From Psychroflexus aestuariivivens (GTDB lineage Bacteria; Bacteroidota; Bacteroidia; Flavobacteriales; Flavobacteriaceae): DNA of 64,000 nt. The translations under genes and the position numbers were made by a program. The notes under the pieces are model-generated. The model was not told the DNA's origin, made no database searches, and was given only the letters and a program-made list of their open reading frames with translations. Shown one piece after another: positions 26,629-35,652 of the stretch (its first letter is position 1; each line of letters opens with the position of its first letter). The stretch is from assembly GCF_004010055.1 (NCBI RefSeq), contig NZ_RQVT01000024.1, forward strand, positions 1 through 64,000, in the 5' to 3' direction.

Positions 26629-26742
26629 AAATTCTGTATTGATTTATTTGTAAATATAAAAATTTAAACCTTTTTTTGAAATGAATATCTAAAATCTGTT
26701 CAAAAAAATGGTTTATTCCAAGGTCTTATGAATTGCTTTAAA

Positions 26743-26750
26743 TAAATTTG
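26743..26750 (+). promoter_or_regulatory. -7 promoter motif (DUF302 lipoprotein)
   Basis: TAAATTTG matches TAnnTTTG and lies 19 bases before the ATG at 26770. Confidence 0.5.
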
Positions 26751-26769
26751 AAGATAAAATAAACGACAC

Positions 26770-27717
26770 ATGAAATCGCAATTAATTTCGAAGTACTTTT
26801 TTATTTTCCTTATTTCTCTAATCGTTTTGTCTTGTAAAAATGATGTTGACAAACCTAAAGATGAGAAAACTTCTTTAGATGAACCTAAAGTTGAGATTTC
26901 TGACGGAATGTTATATAACAAGGTAAAAAGTTTGGATGGTACTTTAAAAAATTTCAAAAGATTCCTCGGAACTAATCCAGGTTTAAATATTTATGCACAT
27001 ATCAACCACAAAGAAAATGCTGACAAAGTCGGAATGGAGCTTGGTGAAAATCAGGTTTTTTTCTTTGATAATCCTAGGTTCAGCTCACCATTAATAAGAG
27101 AAAATCCGCTAGTTGCATTAGAATTTCCCAACAGAGTTGCATTCTGTAAAAAAGAAAATGAGTCATTTGTATTTTCCAGAAGTGGAGAATGGATCAAACA
27201 ACGTTACGGACTGAAATTCAGTCCAGCTCTCCAAAGTTATAACAATTTAGCAAAAACTTTTATCAAACAAGCTTCAATGGCGGAATTTGCTAAAGAAGAT
27301 TCTATTAAAATCACCAAACATAAAGGTATAGAATCTGTAAAAAGCACGAAAGACTTCAAAAAAACGGTGGCGGGTATTGAAAAAGTTTTAGACGAAAACC
27401 AAAAAATTTTCAAAGTGGTGTCTTTAAATTTTAAAGAAAAAGCAGAAGAAATTAATATAGCTTTAGAACCTTTGCATTTATTTATTTTTGGCAATCCGGA
27501 AGTCGGAACACAGTTTATGCAAAAAAACCCAAACTTTTCTATTGATTTGCCATTGAGGATTTTGGTTAGAGAAACTCCAGATGGCGAAGTTTTGGTATAT
27601 TATAATGACATGAATTTTTTAGCTGAAATTCATAATGTTGAATTTGATAATGATTTGCCAACAAAGGTTAATATGATTGTTCAAAAAATAATCAGCGACG
27701 GCACTTCTACTGAATAA
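26770..27717 (+). CDS. Lipoprotein with two DUF302-like domains
   Basis: 315 residues: a lipoprotein signal ending at Cys22 (LIVLSCKND), a Lys/Asp/Glu linker, then two related units. The C-terminal unit (about 200-305) carries the DUF302 pattern: LHLFIFGNPEVGTQFM, SIDLPLRILV and a YYNDM segment. The first unit (about 50-140) repeats it more loosely: FFFDNPRFSSPLIRENP, LEFPNRVAF, FSRSGEWIKQRYGL. DUF302 proteins bind small ligands or metals but lack a settled function. It is probably anchored in the periplasm. The gene is monocistronic between the carboxylase operon and DUF4199. Confidence 0.7.
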   Translation: MKSQLISKYFFIFLISLIVLSCKNDVDKPKDEKTSLDEPKVEISDGMLYNKVKSLDGTLKNFKRFLGTNPGLNIYAHINHKENADKVGMELGENQVFFFDNPRFSSPLIRENPLVALEFPNRVAFCKKENESFVFSRSGEWIKQRYGLKFSPALQSYNNLAKTFIKQASMAEFAKEDSIKITKHKGIESVKSTKDFKKTVAGIEKVLDENQKIFKVVSLNFKEKAEEINIALEPLHLFIFGNPEVGTQFMQKNPNFSIDLPLRILVRETPDGEVLVYYNDMNFLAEIHNVEFDNDLPTKVNMIVQKIISDGTSTE

Positions 27718-27782
27718 TTTTTTAAGTAAATTTCAATTTCCACCTGAATTGGTGAAGACACAATTCAATTGCCAGTATTGTT

Positions 27783-27790
27783 TATATTTG
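27783..27790 (+). promoter_or_regulatory. -7 promoter motif (start of the DUF4199 operon)
   Basis: TATATTTG lies 18 bases upstream of the ATG at 27809 and heads a long plus-strand gene run. Confidence 0.5.
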
Positions 27791-27808
27791 CCAAATTAAA
27801 ATTTCATT

Positions 27809-28324
27809 ATGGAAACACAGGATCTCCCGATCACAAACTATGCTAAAACATTTGGATTAATATTTGGCGCATATTCAATTTTGATTTTGGTTTTATTATA
27901 CGCATTTGGCTACGAAACCAATACTGGAATCAGTATGCTGAATTTAGCCGTAACTATTGCCATTGTTTGGTATGCCATTCATTTATATAAGCAAGACAAT
28001 AATGGCATGCTGAGTCTATCCACAGCAATTAAACTCGGTCTGGCAATTGGCGTGATTGGTGGTTTAATTTACGGTATTTACAGTTACTTCCACTACGAAT
28101 TTTTACAACCAGAAGTTATAGAAGAGATGAAAACTGCCACCGAAACAGAAATGGAAGCAGAAATTGAACGCCAACAAATGAGCGACGAAGAAGCCGAGAT
28201 GATGCGAAAAACTGCAGGTATTTTTGCTTCTCCTTTTATACTTGGAACTATAGCTTTGGTTTCTATTTTAGTCAAAACTTTTATTTTTGGTTTGATTATC
28301 GGTTTGATAAAGCGCAACAAATAA
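27809..28324 (+). CDS. DUF4199 family membrane protein
   Basis: 171 residues with four predicted membrane helices: about 12-32, 41-58, 72-92 and 137-165. Between helices three and four lies a charged helical loop (EMKTATETEMEAEIERQQMSDEEAEMM), typical of the Bacteroidetes DUF4199 family, whose function is unknown. It sits four bases before a membrane glycosyltransferase gene. Next to glycosyltransferases this family is common in flavobacteria, so an envelope role is plausible but unproven. Confidence 0.82.
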   Translation: METQDLPITNYAKTFGLIFGAYSILILVLLYAFGYETNTGISMLNLAVTIAIVWYAIHLYKQDNNGMLSLSTAIKLGLAIGVIGGLIYGIYSYFHYEFLQPEVIEEMKTATETEMEAEIERQQMSDEEAEMMRKTAGIFASPFILGTIALVSILVKTFIFGLIIGLIKRNK

Positions 28325-28328
28325 TTCA

Positions 28329-29279
28329 ATGCAAATATCCGTCGTCATTCCTTTACTCAACGAAGCTGAATCAATTTCAGAACTTCACCGATGGATAGTT
28401 TCTGTAATGGAAAAACATCAATTCAGTTATGAAATAATTTTTATTGATGATGGTAGCAAAGATCAATCATGGGAAATAATACAAGAGATTTCTAGATTTT
28501 CTGAATTCGTAAAAGGTATTAAATTTTCAAAAAACTATGGTAAATCTCAAGCTTTGCACGCTGGATTTGCAAAAGCCAGAGGCGATGTCATCATCACAAT
28601 GGATGCAGATTTGCAAGATAATCCCGAAGAAATCCCTGAATTATATGAAATGATTTCTAAAGGAGGCTTCGACTTGATTTCAGGATGGAAAAAAAAGAGA
28701 TTTGACTCTGTTATATTTAAAAATTTACCTTCTAAAGTTTTCAATTTAGTTGCCAGATGGACGTCAGGTTTAAAATTACATGATTTCAATTGTGGATTGA
28801 AAGCCTACCGACATGATGTTGTAAAAGATATAGATGTTTATGGCGAAATGCATCGCTATATTCCTGTCTTAGCCAAACAAGCCGGATTTGATAAAATAAG
28901 TGAAAAAGTAGTAAAACACCAAGCCAGAAAGTATGGTAAAACTAAATTTGGTGCAGAGCGATTTATCAATGGCTTTTTGGATTTGGTAACACTGTGGTTT
29001 TTTTCGAAATTTGGAAAACGTCCGATGCATTTTTTTGGAGCGATTGGCGTATTTATGTTTTTGGTTGGTTGCTGCTCTGCCATTTGGATTGGCGCTTCCA
29101 AATTGTACAAATTATGGAATGGTCTTCCCAATATTTTGGTCGTAGACAATCCCTGGTTCTACATCGCTTTAACTTCTATGGTCATTGGCGTTCAGTTGTT
29201 TTTAGCAGGTTTTTTAGGAGAATTGATTTTGAAAACCAAACACAATCAAAAACGATATTTAATTAAAGAAATGATTTAA
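28329..29279 (+). CDS. Membrane-anchored GT2 glycosyltransferase (DPM1/GtrB-like)
   Basis: 316 residues. The GT2 domain has the nucleotide-binding start ISVVIPLLNEAESI, the donor-site FIDDGSKDQSW, and the DxD-like DADLQDNPEEIPE (92-104). Two C-terminal membrane helices (about 235-260 and 275-300) mark the GtrB/ArnC/dolichol-phosphate-mannose synthase group, which makes undecaprenyl-phosphate sugars at the inner membrane. The donor sugar is unknown. It is in an operon with the phosphosugar mutase (10 bases downstream), which may supply the sugar-1-phosphate. Confidence 0.88.
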   Translation: MQISVVIPLLNEAESISELHRWIVSVMEKHQFSYEIIFIDDGSKDQSWEIIQEISRFSEFVKGIKFSKNYGKSQALHAGFAKARGDVIITMDADLQDNPEEIPELYEMISKGGFDLISGWKKKRFDSVIFKNLPSKVFNLVARWTSGLKLHDFNCGLKAYRHDVVKDIDVYGEMHRYIPVLAKQAGFDKISEKVVKHQARKYGKTKFGAERFINGFLDLVTLWFFSKFGKRPMHFFGAIGVFMFLVGCCSAIWIGASKLYKLWNGLPNILVVDNPWFYIALTSMVIGVQLFLAGFLGELILKTKHNQKRYLIKEMI

Positions 29280-29289
29280 AAATAATATT

Positions 29290-31011
29290 ATGAGTAATAT
29301 TTTAGATAAAGCTAAAGTCTGGCTTAGTGATACTTTCGATAAAAACACTATTACAGAAGTTCAAAATTTAATAGATCATGATCCTCAAAATTTAGAAGAA
29401 AGTTTTTTCCAAAATCTGGGTTTCGGAACAGGTGGAATGCGCGGTGTCATGGGCGTTGGCACCAACAGAATCAATAAATATACTTTAGGAAAAAATACTC
29501 AAGGTATTTCCAATTATTTAAAAAAAGTTTTTCCAGGTGAAAGCCTGAAGGTTGTGATTGCTTATGATTGCAGACACAACAGCCAAGAATTTGCTTACAA
29601 AGTTGCTGATGTATTTTCTGCAAATGGGGTAAAAGTTTTTATTTTTCCTGAACTACGACCAACACCACTACTCTCCTACTCTGTAAGAAATCTGAACTGC
29701 CATTGTGGGATCATGCTTACAGCTAGTCATAACCCGCCAGAATACAATGGATACAAAGTGTATTGGCAAGATGGAGGTCAATTGGTTCCACCGCAGGACA
29801 AAGAAATTATCCAAGAAATTAACGCTTTAGAATTTACAAATATTAATTTTGAATCCAACCAAAGTTTAATTGAAGAATTGGACGAAAGCGTTGAAAACGA
29901 TTATTTTGAAAAAGCCATAGAAAATGTTAATTTCAATATTTCGTCTGAAGCCAAAGACAAACTCAATATCACATTCACATCGCTTCATGGCACTTCAATT
30001 AAAACCGTTCCGACGCTTTTAGAAAAAGCCGGTTACAAAAACTTACATTTTGTTGAAGAACAATCCGAACCAAATGGCGATTTTCCAACTGTAAAATCTC
30101 CCAACCCAGAAGAACCTGAAGCTTTGGAAATGGCGCTAAAACTTGCTGATGAAAAACAAAGCGATCTTGCCATCGGTACAGATCCAGATGGTGACAGATT
30201 AGGAATAGCAGTCAGAAATCTGGAAGGCAAAATGACACTTTTGAATGGCAACCAAACCATGATTATGATGACTTGGTATTTGCTTGAAAAAATGAAACAA
30301 AACAACCAAATTAATGACAATCATTTCGTAGCGTCTACAATTGTTTCTACTCCAATGATGCAAGTTTTGACTGAAAGTTACGGTGTAGAATATATGGAAA
30401 GCTTGACTGGCTTCAAATGGATTGCGAAATTGATAAAAGACAACCCAGAACTTGAATACATTGGCGGCGGAGAAGAAAGCTTCGGCTATATGGTTGGCGA
30501 TTTTGTTAGAGATAAAGATGCAAATACCGCCATTTTATTGGTTTGTGAAATGGCTGCAGATTTAAAATCTAAAGGTTCTTCAGTTTATGAAAAAATGGTT
30601 GAACTTTATACCGAACATGGTTTTTTCAAAGAAAAACTTATTTCACTTGTCAAAAAAGGTATTGAAGGCGCAGAAGAAATCAAGCAAAAAATGATTGATA
30701 TGCGTGAAAACCCTTTGAAAGAAATCAATGGTGAAAAAGTCGTTTTAATCGAAGATTATTTAAGTGCTGAAGCTAAAAATCTTCAAAATCAGGACACACA
30801 CAGTTTAGATATTCCGAAGTCAAATGTTTTGATTTATTATACAGAAAACGGAACTAAAGTTGCTGCTAGACCAAGTGGTACAGAACCTAAAATAAAATTT
30901 TATATCAGTGTGAATGAACAACTAAAATCAGTTTCAGAATACGAAAATATTTCAAAAAATTTGGATACAAAAATCGAACAAATAATTAAAGATTTAGGCA
31001 TTACTGCTTAA
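29290..31011 (+). CDS. Phosphoglucomutase/phosphomannomutase family enzyme
   Basis: 573 residues, the long PgcA/PGM2-like type. Seen: FGTGGMRGVMGVGTNR near the N-terminus, the phosphoserine loop TASHNPPEYNG (Ser146), metal loop TDPDGDRLG near residue 300, sugar-binding GGGEESFGYMVGDFVRDKDA, and the phosphate-binding C-terminal RPSGTEPKIKFY. It interconverts hexose 1- and 6-phosphates in the cytoplasm. Placement between the lipid-linked glycosyltransferase and an MsbA-like exporter suggests envelope-glycan supply, though central glycogen or glucose metabolism is equally possible. Confidence 0.93.
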   Translation: MSNILDKAKVWLSDTFDKNTITEVQNLIDHDPQNLEESFFQNLGFGTGGMRGVMGVGTNRINKYTLGKNTQGISNYLKKVFPGESLKVVIAYDCRHNSQEFAYKVADVFSANGVKVFIFPELRPTPLLSYSVRNLNCHCGIMLTASHNPPEYNGYKVYWQDGGQLVPPQDKEIIQEINALEFTNINFESNQSLIEELDESVENDYFEKAIENVNFNISSEAKDKLNITFTSLHGTSIKTVPTLLEKAGYKNLHFVEEQSEPNGDFPTVKSPNPEEPEALEMALKLADEKQSDLAIGTDPDGDRLGIAVRNLEGKMTLLNGNQTMIMMTWYLLEKMKQNNQINDNHFVASTIVSTPMMQVLTESYGVEYMESLTGFKWIAKLIKDNPELEYIGGGEESFGYMVGDFVRDKDANTAILLVCEMAADLKSKGSSVYEKMVELYTEHGFFKEKLISLVKKGIEGAEEIKQKMIDMRENPLKEINGEKVVLIEDYLSAEAKNLQNQDTHSLDIPKSNVLIYYTENGTKVAARPSGTEPKIKFYISVNEQLKSVSEYENISKNLDTKIEQIIKDLGITA

Positions 31012-31034
31012 GTAAAAAATCAGATTTTCTATTA

Positions 31035-32864
31035 ATGAATTATTTCAAAAAAATACTAAGATTTGCCAAGCCCTACAGGCGCTATGCAGTTCTAAACATC
31101 ATCGCTAATATTTTTTATGCCTTGTTTAGTGCGCTTTCTTTTATCGCATTGATTCCGATGCTGGATGTTTTGTTTGCTGGTGAAAACAAAAAGAAAGTTA
31201 CAGAAATGCCGACTTACGAAGGTTTGTCTAATGCCAAAGATTATTTTAAAGATTATTTGTCTTACAAAGTTGATTTGATAGCGCAAGATGATGTTTCCAT
31301 AGCCTTAATGCTGGTCATTATTTTGGTCATTATCTTGTTTTTTTTGAAAAACATTTCAAATTACTTGGCGATGTATTTTATTACCTTTTTAAGAAATGGT
31401 GTTCTGAAAGATTTGAGAAATGCATTGTACAAAAAAACCGTAGAACTGCCCTTATCTCATTATTCTGAAAAACGAAAAGGCGACACCATTGCTAGAATTA
31501 CCAGCGATGTTTTGGAAATTCAACATTCATTTTTATCCATTTTAGTATTGATTGTTAGAGAACCGCTGACCATACTTTTCACAATAGCATTAATGCTTTT
31601 TTTGAGTCCACAACTCACGGTTTTTGTATTTATTTTCATACCAATTTCAGGATTTTTGATTTCTATTATCGGAAAATCTTTAAAGAAAAAATCAAGTCGT
31701 GTTCAGAAGGAACAAGGTTTGTTTTTATCAATTCTTGAAGAAACACTTGGCGGATTGAAAATCATAAAAGGTTTCAATGCTGAACCAATTTTCAATAAAA
31801 AATTTCAAGATTCTACCACCAAATTTTTCGATTTTTCTAATAAATTATTACATCGTCAAAACTTAGCTTCTCCTGCTAGTGAATTTCTTGGTATCAGTGT
31901 AATTGCAGTTTTACTTTGGTATGGCGGTAACATGGTTTTAGTTGACGGAAGTTTGGATGGGCCAACTTTTATTGCGTATATGGGTTTGGCGTATAATATT
32001 CTTACGCCTGCAAAAGGCATTTCAAAAGCCTCCTATAATGTCAAAAAAGGAAATGCAGCCGCTGAACGTGTTATTGAAATTTTGGAAACCGATTCTAAAA
32101 TCAAAGACAAACCAAATGCGATTGATAAAACTGATTTTGAATCTGGCATGACCATCGAAAATATTTCATTCAAATATGAAGATGAATATGTTTTGAAAAA
32201 TTTTAGCGCTAAAGTACAGAAAGGAAAAACCATTGCTTTAGTTGGTCAATCTGGCAGTGGAAAATCTACAATCGCTAACTTAGTGACTCGATTTTATGAC
32301 ATTGAAAATGGCGAAATAAAAATCGATGGCGTCAATATTAAAGACATCACCCAAAAATCATTAAGAAATTTAATGGGCTTGGTTACTCAGGATTCTATTT
32401 TATTCAATGACAGTATTAAAGAAAATCTAAAAATTGGTAAGCCCGATGCTACAGATGACGAAATCATATCAGCTTTAAAAATTGCAAACGCCTATGATTT
32501 TGTAATGAATCTTCCCAAAGGCATAGACACTAATATTGGCGATAGCGGTGGCAAATTGAGTGGCGGACAACAACAACGAATTTCCATAGCCAGAGCGGTC
32601 TTGAAGAATCCACCGATTATGATTTTGGATGAAGCAACGTCTGCTTTAGATACAGAAAGTGAAAAATTAGTTCAGGATGCTTTAGAAAATATGATGCAAA
32701 ACCGAACTTCGATTGTGATTGCACATCGACTTTCTACGATCAAAAATGCAGATAATATTATTGTTATGCAGCGCGGCGAAATTGTGGAGCAAGGCAAACA
32801 TGACGAGTTAATACAGAAAAACGGAACCTACAGAAGTTTAGTTGAAATGCAGTCTTTTGAGTAA
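31035..32864 (+). CDS. ABC exporter, fused permease and ATPase (MsbA-like)
   Basis: 609 residues: a six-helix exporter domain (about 1-330), then an ATPase. Walker A is GQSGSGKST (about residue 403), the Q-loop lies in GLVTQDSILF, the signature is LSGGQQQR, Walker B is MILDEATSALD and the switch His lies in IAHRLST. It works as a homodimer in the inner membrane. MsbA-type half-transporters flip lipid A core or other lipids, and the operon context with glycosyltransferase genes fits that; drug export cannot be excluded. Confidence 0.92.
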   Translation: MNYFKKILRFAKPYRRYAVLNIIANIFYALFSALSFIALIPMLDVLFAGENKKKVTEMPTYEGLSNAKDYFKDYLSYKVDLIAQDDVSIALMLVIILVIILFFLKNISNYLAMYFITFLRNGVLKDLRNALYKKTVELPLSHYSEKRKGDTIARITSDVLEIQHSFLSILVLIVREPLTILFTIALMLFLSPQLTVFVFIFIPISGFLISIIGKSLKKKSSRVQKEQGLFLSILEETLGGLKIIKGFNAEPIFNKKFQDSTTKFFDFSNKLLHRQNLASPASEFLGISVIAVLLWYGGNMVLVDGSLDGPTFIAYMGLAYNILTPAKGISKASYNVKKGNAAAERVIEILETDSKIKDKPNAIDKTDFESGMTIENISFKYEDEYVLKNFSAKVQKGKTIALVGQSGSGKSTIANLVTRFYDIENGEIKIDGVNIKDITQKSLRNLMGLVTQDSILFNDSIKENLKIGKPDATDDEIISALKIANAYDFVMNLPKGIDTNIGDSGGKLSGGQQQRISIARAVLKNPPIMILDEATSALDTESEKLVQDALENMMQNRTSIVIAHRLSTIKNADNIIVMQRGEIVEQGKHDELIQKNGTYRSLVEMQSFE

Positions 32865-32875
32865 ACCCTAAAAAA

Positions 32876-33415
32876 TTGAAAGAAGAGGACATCATAAAAA
32901 ATTTACAAAACGGCACGAACCAGGATGAAGCTTTTCGTACACTTATTTCTGAACACAAAGTCAGACTATATTGGCATATCCGTAATATTGTAAAAGTACA
33001 TGAAGATGCCGATGATGTCCTTCAAAACACATTTTTAAAAGTTTATAAAAATATAGACAAATTTAAAGGAGATAGTAAGTTATTCAGTTGGATGTATCGT
33101 ATAGGAACTAATGAATCTATAACTTTTTTAAACAAAAAAGCTAAAAAACTAAAAATTTCTGATCAAGAATTCAAAGACTATTTAATAGATTCTCTACAGA
33201 GCGATGTTTATTTTGAAGGCGATCAAATTCAGATTGAATTGCAAAAAGCTATAGAAACTCTTCCCGAACAGCAAAAAAAAGTCTTCAACATGCGATATTT
33301 TGAAGATTTATCTTACGAAGATATGTCCGAAATTTTAGAATCAAGTATTGGCGCTTTAAAATCTAACTATCATCACGCCAGGAAAAAAGTGGAAAAATTT
33401 CTAAAAAATGATTAA
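32876..33415 (+). CDS. ECF-type RNA polymerase sigma factor
   Basis: 179 residues from a TTG, 11 bases after the exporter stop; no nearer ATG keeps region 1/2 intact. Region 2: DADDVLQNTFLKVYKNIDKFKGDSKLF with SWMYRIGTNESITFL. Region 4: LPEQQKKVFNMRYFEDLSYEDMSEIL with SSIGALKSNYHHARKK. It directs core polymerase to envelope-related promoters. The two downstream genes code for a single-span membrane protein and a Spy-like exported protein, a likely anti-sigma and sensor pair. Confidence 0.92.
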   Translation: MKEEDIIKNLQNGTNQDEAFRTLISEHKVRLYWHIRNIVKVHEDADDVLQNTFLKVYKNIDKFKGDSKLFSWMYRIGTNESITFLNKKAKKLKISDQEFKDYLIDSLQSDVYFEGDQIQIELQKAIETLPEQQKKVFNMRYFEDLSYEDMSEILESSIGALKSNYHHARKKVEKFLKND

Positions 33416-33447
33416 ACCTTTAGACAAATTATGCGTCTAAAATAGAG

Positions 33448-33963
33448 ATGAAGAATAAGACAAACATATCTGGTAAAAAATCAGGTTTTAAAATCCCTGA
33501 ACATTACTTTAAGGAATTAGAGGCTCGGATTCTTGAACAAAAATCTCAGGATTCTGAAACTTCAAATATTTCAAGCGGCTTTAATGTTCCAAAGGATTAT
33601 TTTGAAAATTTTAATCTTGAATTGCCTTACGATTCTGATGAAAAACAACCACGAGTAATCCAATTAACACCTTGGTTGAAATGGATTTCTGCAGCTTGTA
33701 TTATTGGTTTTGGTTTGTTTGGCACTTTGTATATTGACAGTATTAGTCAGCCTAAAAACAATCTTGAATTCACAGATTTGGATGACGACATGATTGAAAA
33801 TTATATCGACTACAATATAGAAAATCCAGAAGATTTTATTGATCTCAACAAAAATTCAAATTTTGATGATTTGATTAATAAGAATATTGTAAATTTAAAA
33901 GATCAAGATATTTTAAATTATCTTGATGAACACTTGGAAGACAATGAATTTAATGAAGATTAA
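33448..33963 (+). CDS. Single-span membrane protein, probable anti-sigma factor
   Basis: 171 residues: a cytoplasmic N-terminal region of about 70 residues, one membrane helix (WISAACIIGFGLFGTLYI, about 76-95) and an acidic periplasmic C-terminus rich in Asp, Glu and Asn. The cytoplasmic part repeats a motif twice: SGFKIPEHYF and SGFNVPKDYF, about 37 residues apart. Topology and location right after the ECF sigma gene suggest an anti-sigma factor, although no zinc-binding HxxxCxxC is visible. The repeated motif may be the sigma-contacting element. Function is inferred. Confidence 0.65.
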   Translation: MKNKTNISGKKSGFKIPEHYFKELEARILEQKSQDSETSNISSGFNVPKDYFENFNLELPYDSDEKQPRVIQLTPWLKWISAACIIGFGLFGTLYIDSISQPKNNLEFTDLDDDMIENYIDYNIENPEDFIDLNKNSNFDDLINKNIVNLKDQDILNYLDEHLEDNEFNED

Positions 33964-33966
33964 GCC

Positions 33967-34401
33967 ATGAAAGCAATAATTTTTACTTTACTTTTTTTCA
34001 TCGGTATTTCTAGTTATGCACAAGATGATAGCGAAAAAATTGAGCAATTAAAAATTGCATATTTCACCGACGAGCTAAACCTGACTTCAAAAGAAGCCAA
34101 GAGATTTTGGCCTGTGTATAACAAACACGATAAGTTGTACAATGAGTTAAAAGAAAATAAGTGGAAAAATGTAAAATCACGCTTAAAAGATGTAAAATCT
34201 CTAAGCGATTCTGAAGCTGAAGATCTGCTTGAAGATTATATGGCATACAAAAAACAGCGTGTAGATTACAGAGAAGAATTTATAAAAGAATTGAAAACAG
34301 TCATTTCTCCTAAACAAATCATGATGCTGAAAAAAGCTGAATATGATTTCCATAAAAAACTTTTAAAACAATATCAATCTGATAAGACTTCTAAAAACTA
34401 A
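33967..34401 (+). CDS. Exported Spy/CnrX-like helical protein
   Basis: 144 residues: a signal peptide (MKAIIFTLLFFIGISSYAQ, cleavage before DDSEK), then an all-helical protein. FTDELNLTSKEAKRFWPVYNKHD and VISPKQIMMLKKAEYDF match the paired LTxxQ-type motifs of the Spy/CpxP/CnrX superfamily. These periplasmic proteins act as chaperones or as metal or misfolding sensors. Three bases separate it from the putative anti-sigma gene, so it probably completes an ECF signalling module. Confidence 0.75.
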   Translation: MKAIIFTLLFFIGISSYAQDDSEKIEQLKIAYFTDELNLTSKEAKRFWPVYNKHDKLYNELKENKWKNVKSRLKDVKSLSDSEAEDLLEDYMAYKKQRVDYREEFIKELKTVISPKQIMMLKKAEYDFHKKLLKQYQSDKTSKN

Positions 34402-34406
34402 ATCTT

Positions 34407-34414
34407 TACTTTTG
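34407..34414 (+). promoter_or_regulatory. -7 promoter motif (RsmB-like gene)
   Basis: TACTTTTG lies 17 bases before the ATG at 34432, so the methyltransferase and endonuclease genes may have a promoter separate from the sigma operon. Confidence 0.5.
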
Positions 34415-34431
34415 CAGATTAAACAAAAATC

Positions 34432-35646
34432 ATGCGCTTACATAGAAATTTAGTTTTTGCGGTTATTGATACGCTTCATTCAATTTTTAATGAAGATAAA
34501 TATGCTGATAAAGAAATCTCAAAAACTCTAAAACGCGATAAACGCTGGGGTTCTAGAGATCGAGGCTTTATTGCAGAAACAACATATGATATTGTAAGAT
34601 GGAAACGACTTTACGAAGAAATTGCAGAAGTCAAACCACCTTATTCAAGACCAAATTTATTTAGATTATTTACCGTTTGGGCAACACTAAAAGGTATAGA
34701 AATACCTGATTGGAAACAATTTGAAGATACGCCAACACGACGCATCAAAGGTCGCTTCGACGAATTGTCGAAAATCACAAAATACAGAGAATCTATTCCT
34801 GATTGGCTAGATGAACTCGGAAATAAAGAATTAGGCAAACTTTGGGACAAAGAAATTTCAGCACTAAACGAGCAAGCTCAAGTTGTTTTAAGAACAAATA
34901 CTCATCAAACAACACCTAAAAAATTACAACAAATACTGGATGAAGAATTCATAGCGACCAAAACGCTCAAAGATTATCCTGAAGCTTTAGAATTGTACGA
35001 ACGTGCAGATGTTTTTAAAACTGAAGCCTTCAAAAAAGGATTATTTGAAGTTCAAGACGCTTCCTCTCAAAAAATAGCGCATGTTATGGATTTGAAACCA
35101 GGTATGCGAGTCATAGATACTTGTGCTGGTGCAGGTGGAAAAAGTTTGCACATTTCAGCTTTGCTAGAGAATAAAGGGCAAGTAATTGCGATGGATATTT
35201 ATGGTAACAAATTGAAAGAACTCAAGCGTAGAGCTAAACGTGCAGGTGCGCATAATATAGAAACTAGAGAAATAGATTCTACCAAAGTCATTAAGAAATT
35301 ACATCATTCCGCAGACCGAGTATTAATTGATGCTCCTTGTTCGGGACTTGGTGTTTTAAGGAGAAATCCAGATGCCAAATGGAAACTTAATCCTGAATTT
35401 ATAGAAAAAATCAAAAAAACACAAGAAGACATTCTTAAAGAATACAGTAAAATGGTAAAACCAGGCGGCAAATTAATCTATGCAACTTGTTCTATATTAC
35501 CATCTGAAAATCAAGATCAGATTCAAAAATTTTTACTCACACCAGAGGGAGAAAACTTTGAACTAGAGCAAGATGAAAAAATTCTAGCCCATAAATCTGG
35601 TTACGATGGGTTTTATTATTCCGTATTATCAAATTCAAAACAATAA
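34432..35646 (+). CDS. RsmB/NOP family RNA cytosine-C5 methyltransferase
   Basis: 404 residues. The N-terminal region (about 1-170) is a helical RNA-binding NusB-like or linker domain. The C-terminal Rossmann domain has SAM motif I VIDTCAGAGGKSLHI, motif IV DAPCSGLGVLRRNPDAKW (near residue 300, a Cys assisting product release) and motif VI ATCSILPSEN (the nucleophilic Cys near 351). It makes m5C in rRNA or tRNA; the closest family is 16S rRNA m5C967 methyltransferase. The endonuclease gene follows six bases later. Confidence 0.88.
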   Translation: MRLHRNLVFAVIDTLHSIFNEDKYADKEISKTLKRDKRWGSRDRGFIAETTYDIVRWKRLYEEIAEVKPPYSRPNLFRLFTVWATLKGIEIPDWKQFEDTPTRRIKGRFDELSKITKYRESIPDWLDELGNKELGKLWDKEISALNEQAQVVLRTNTHQTTPKKLQQILDEEFIATKTLKDYPEALELYERADVFKTEAFKKGLFEVQDASSQKIAHVMDLKPGMRVIDTCAGAGGKSLHISALLENKGQVIAMDIYGNKLKELKRRAKRAGAHNIETREIDSTKVIKKLHHSADRVLIDAPCSGLGVLRRNPDAKWKLNPEFIEKIKKTQEDILKEYSKMVKPGGKLIYATCSILPSENQDQIQKFLLTPEGENFELEQDEKILAHKSGYDGFYYSVLSNSKQ

Positions 35647-35652
35647 TTCAAA

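Noticed and set aside
27809-32864. Complete capsule or O-antigen locus
   Set aside because: Only one glycosyltransferase, a mutase and an exporter; no polymerase, ligase or flippase.
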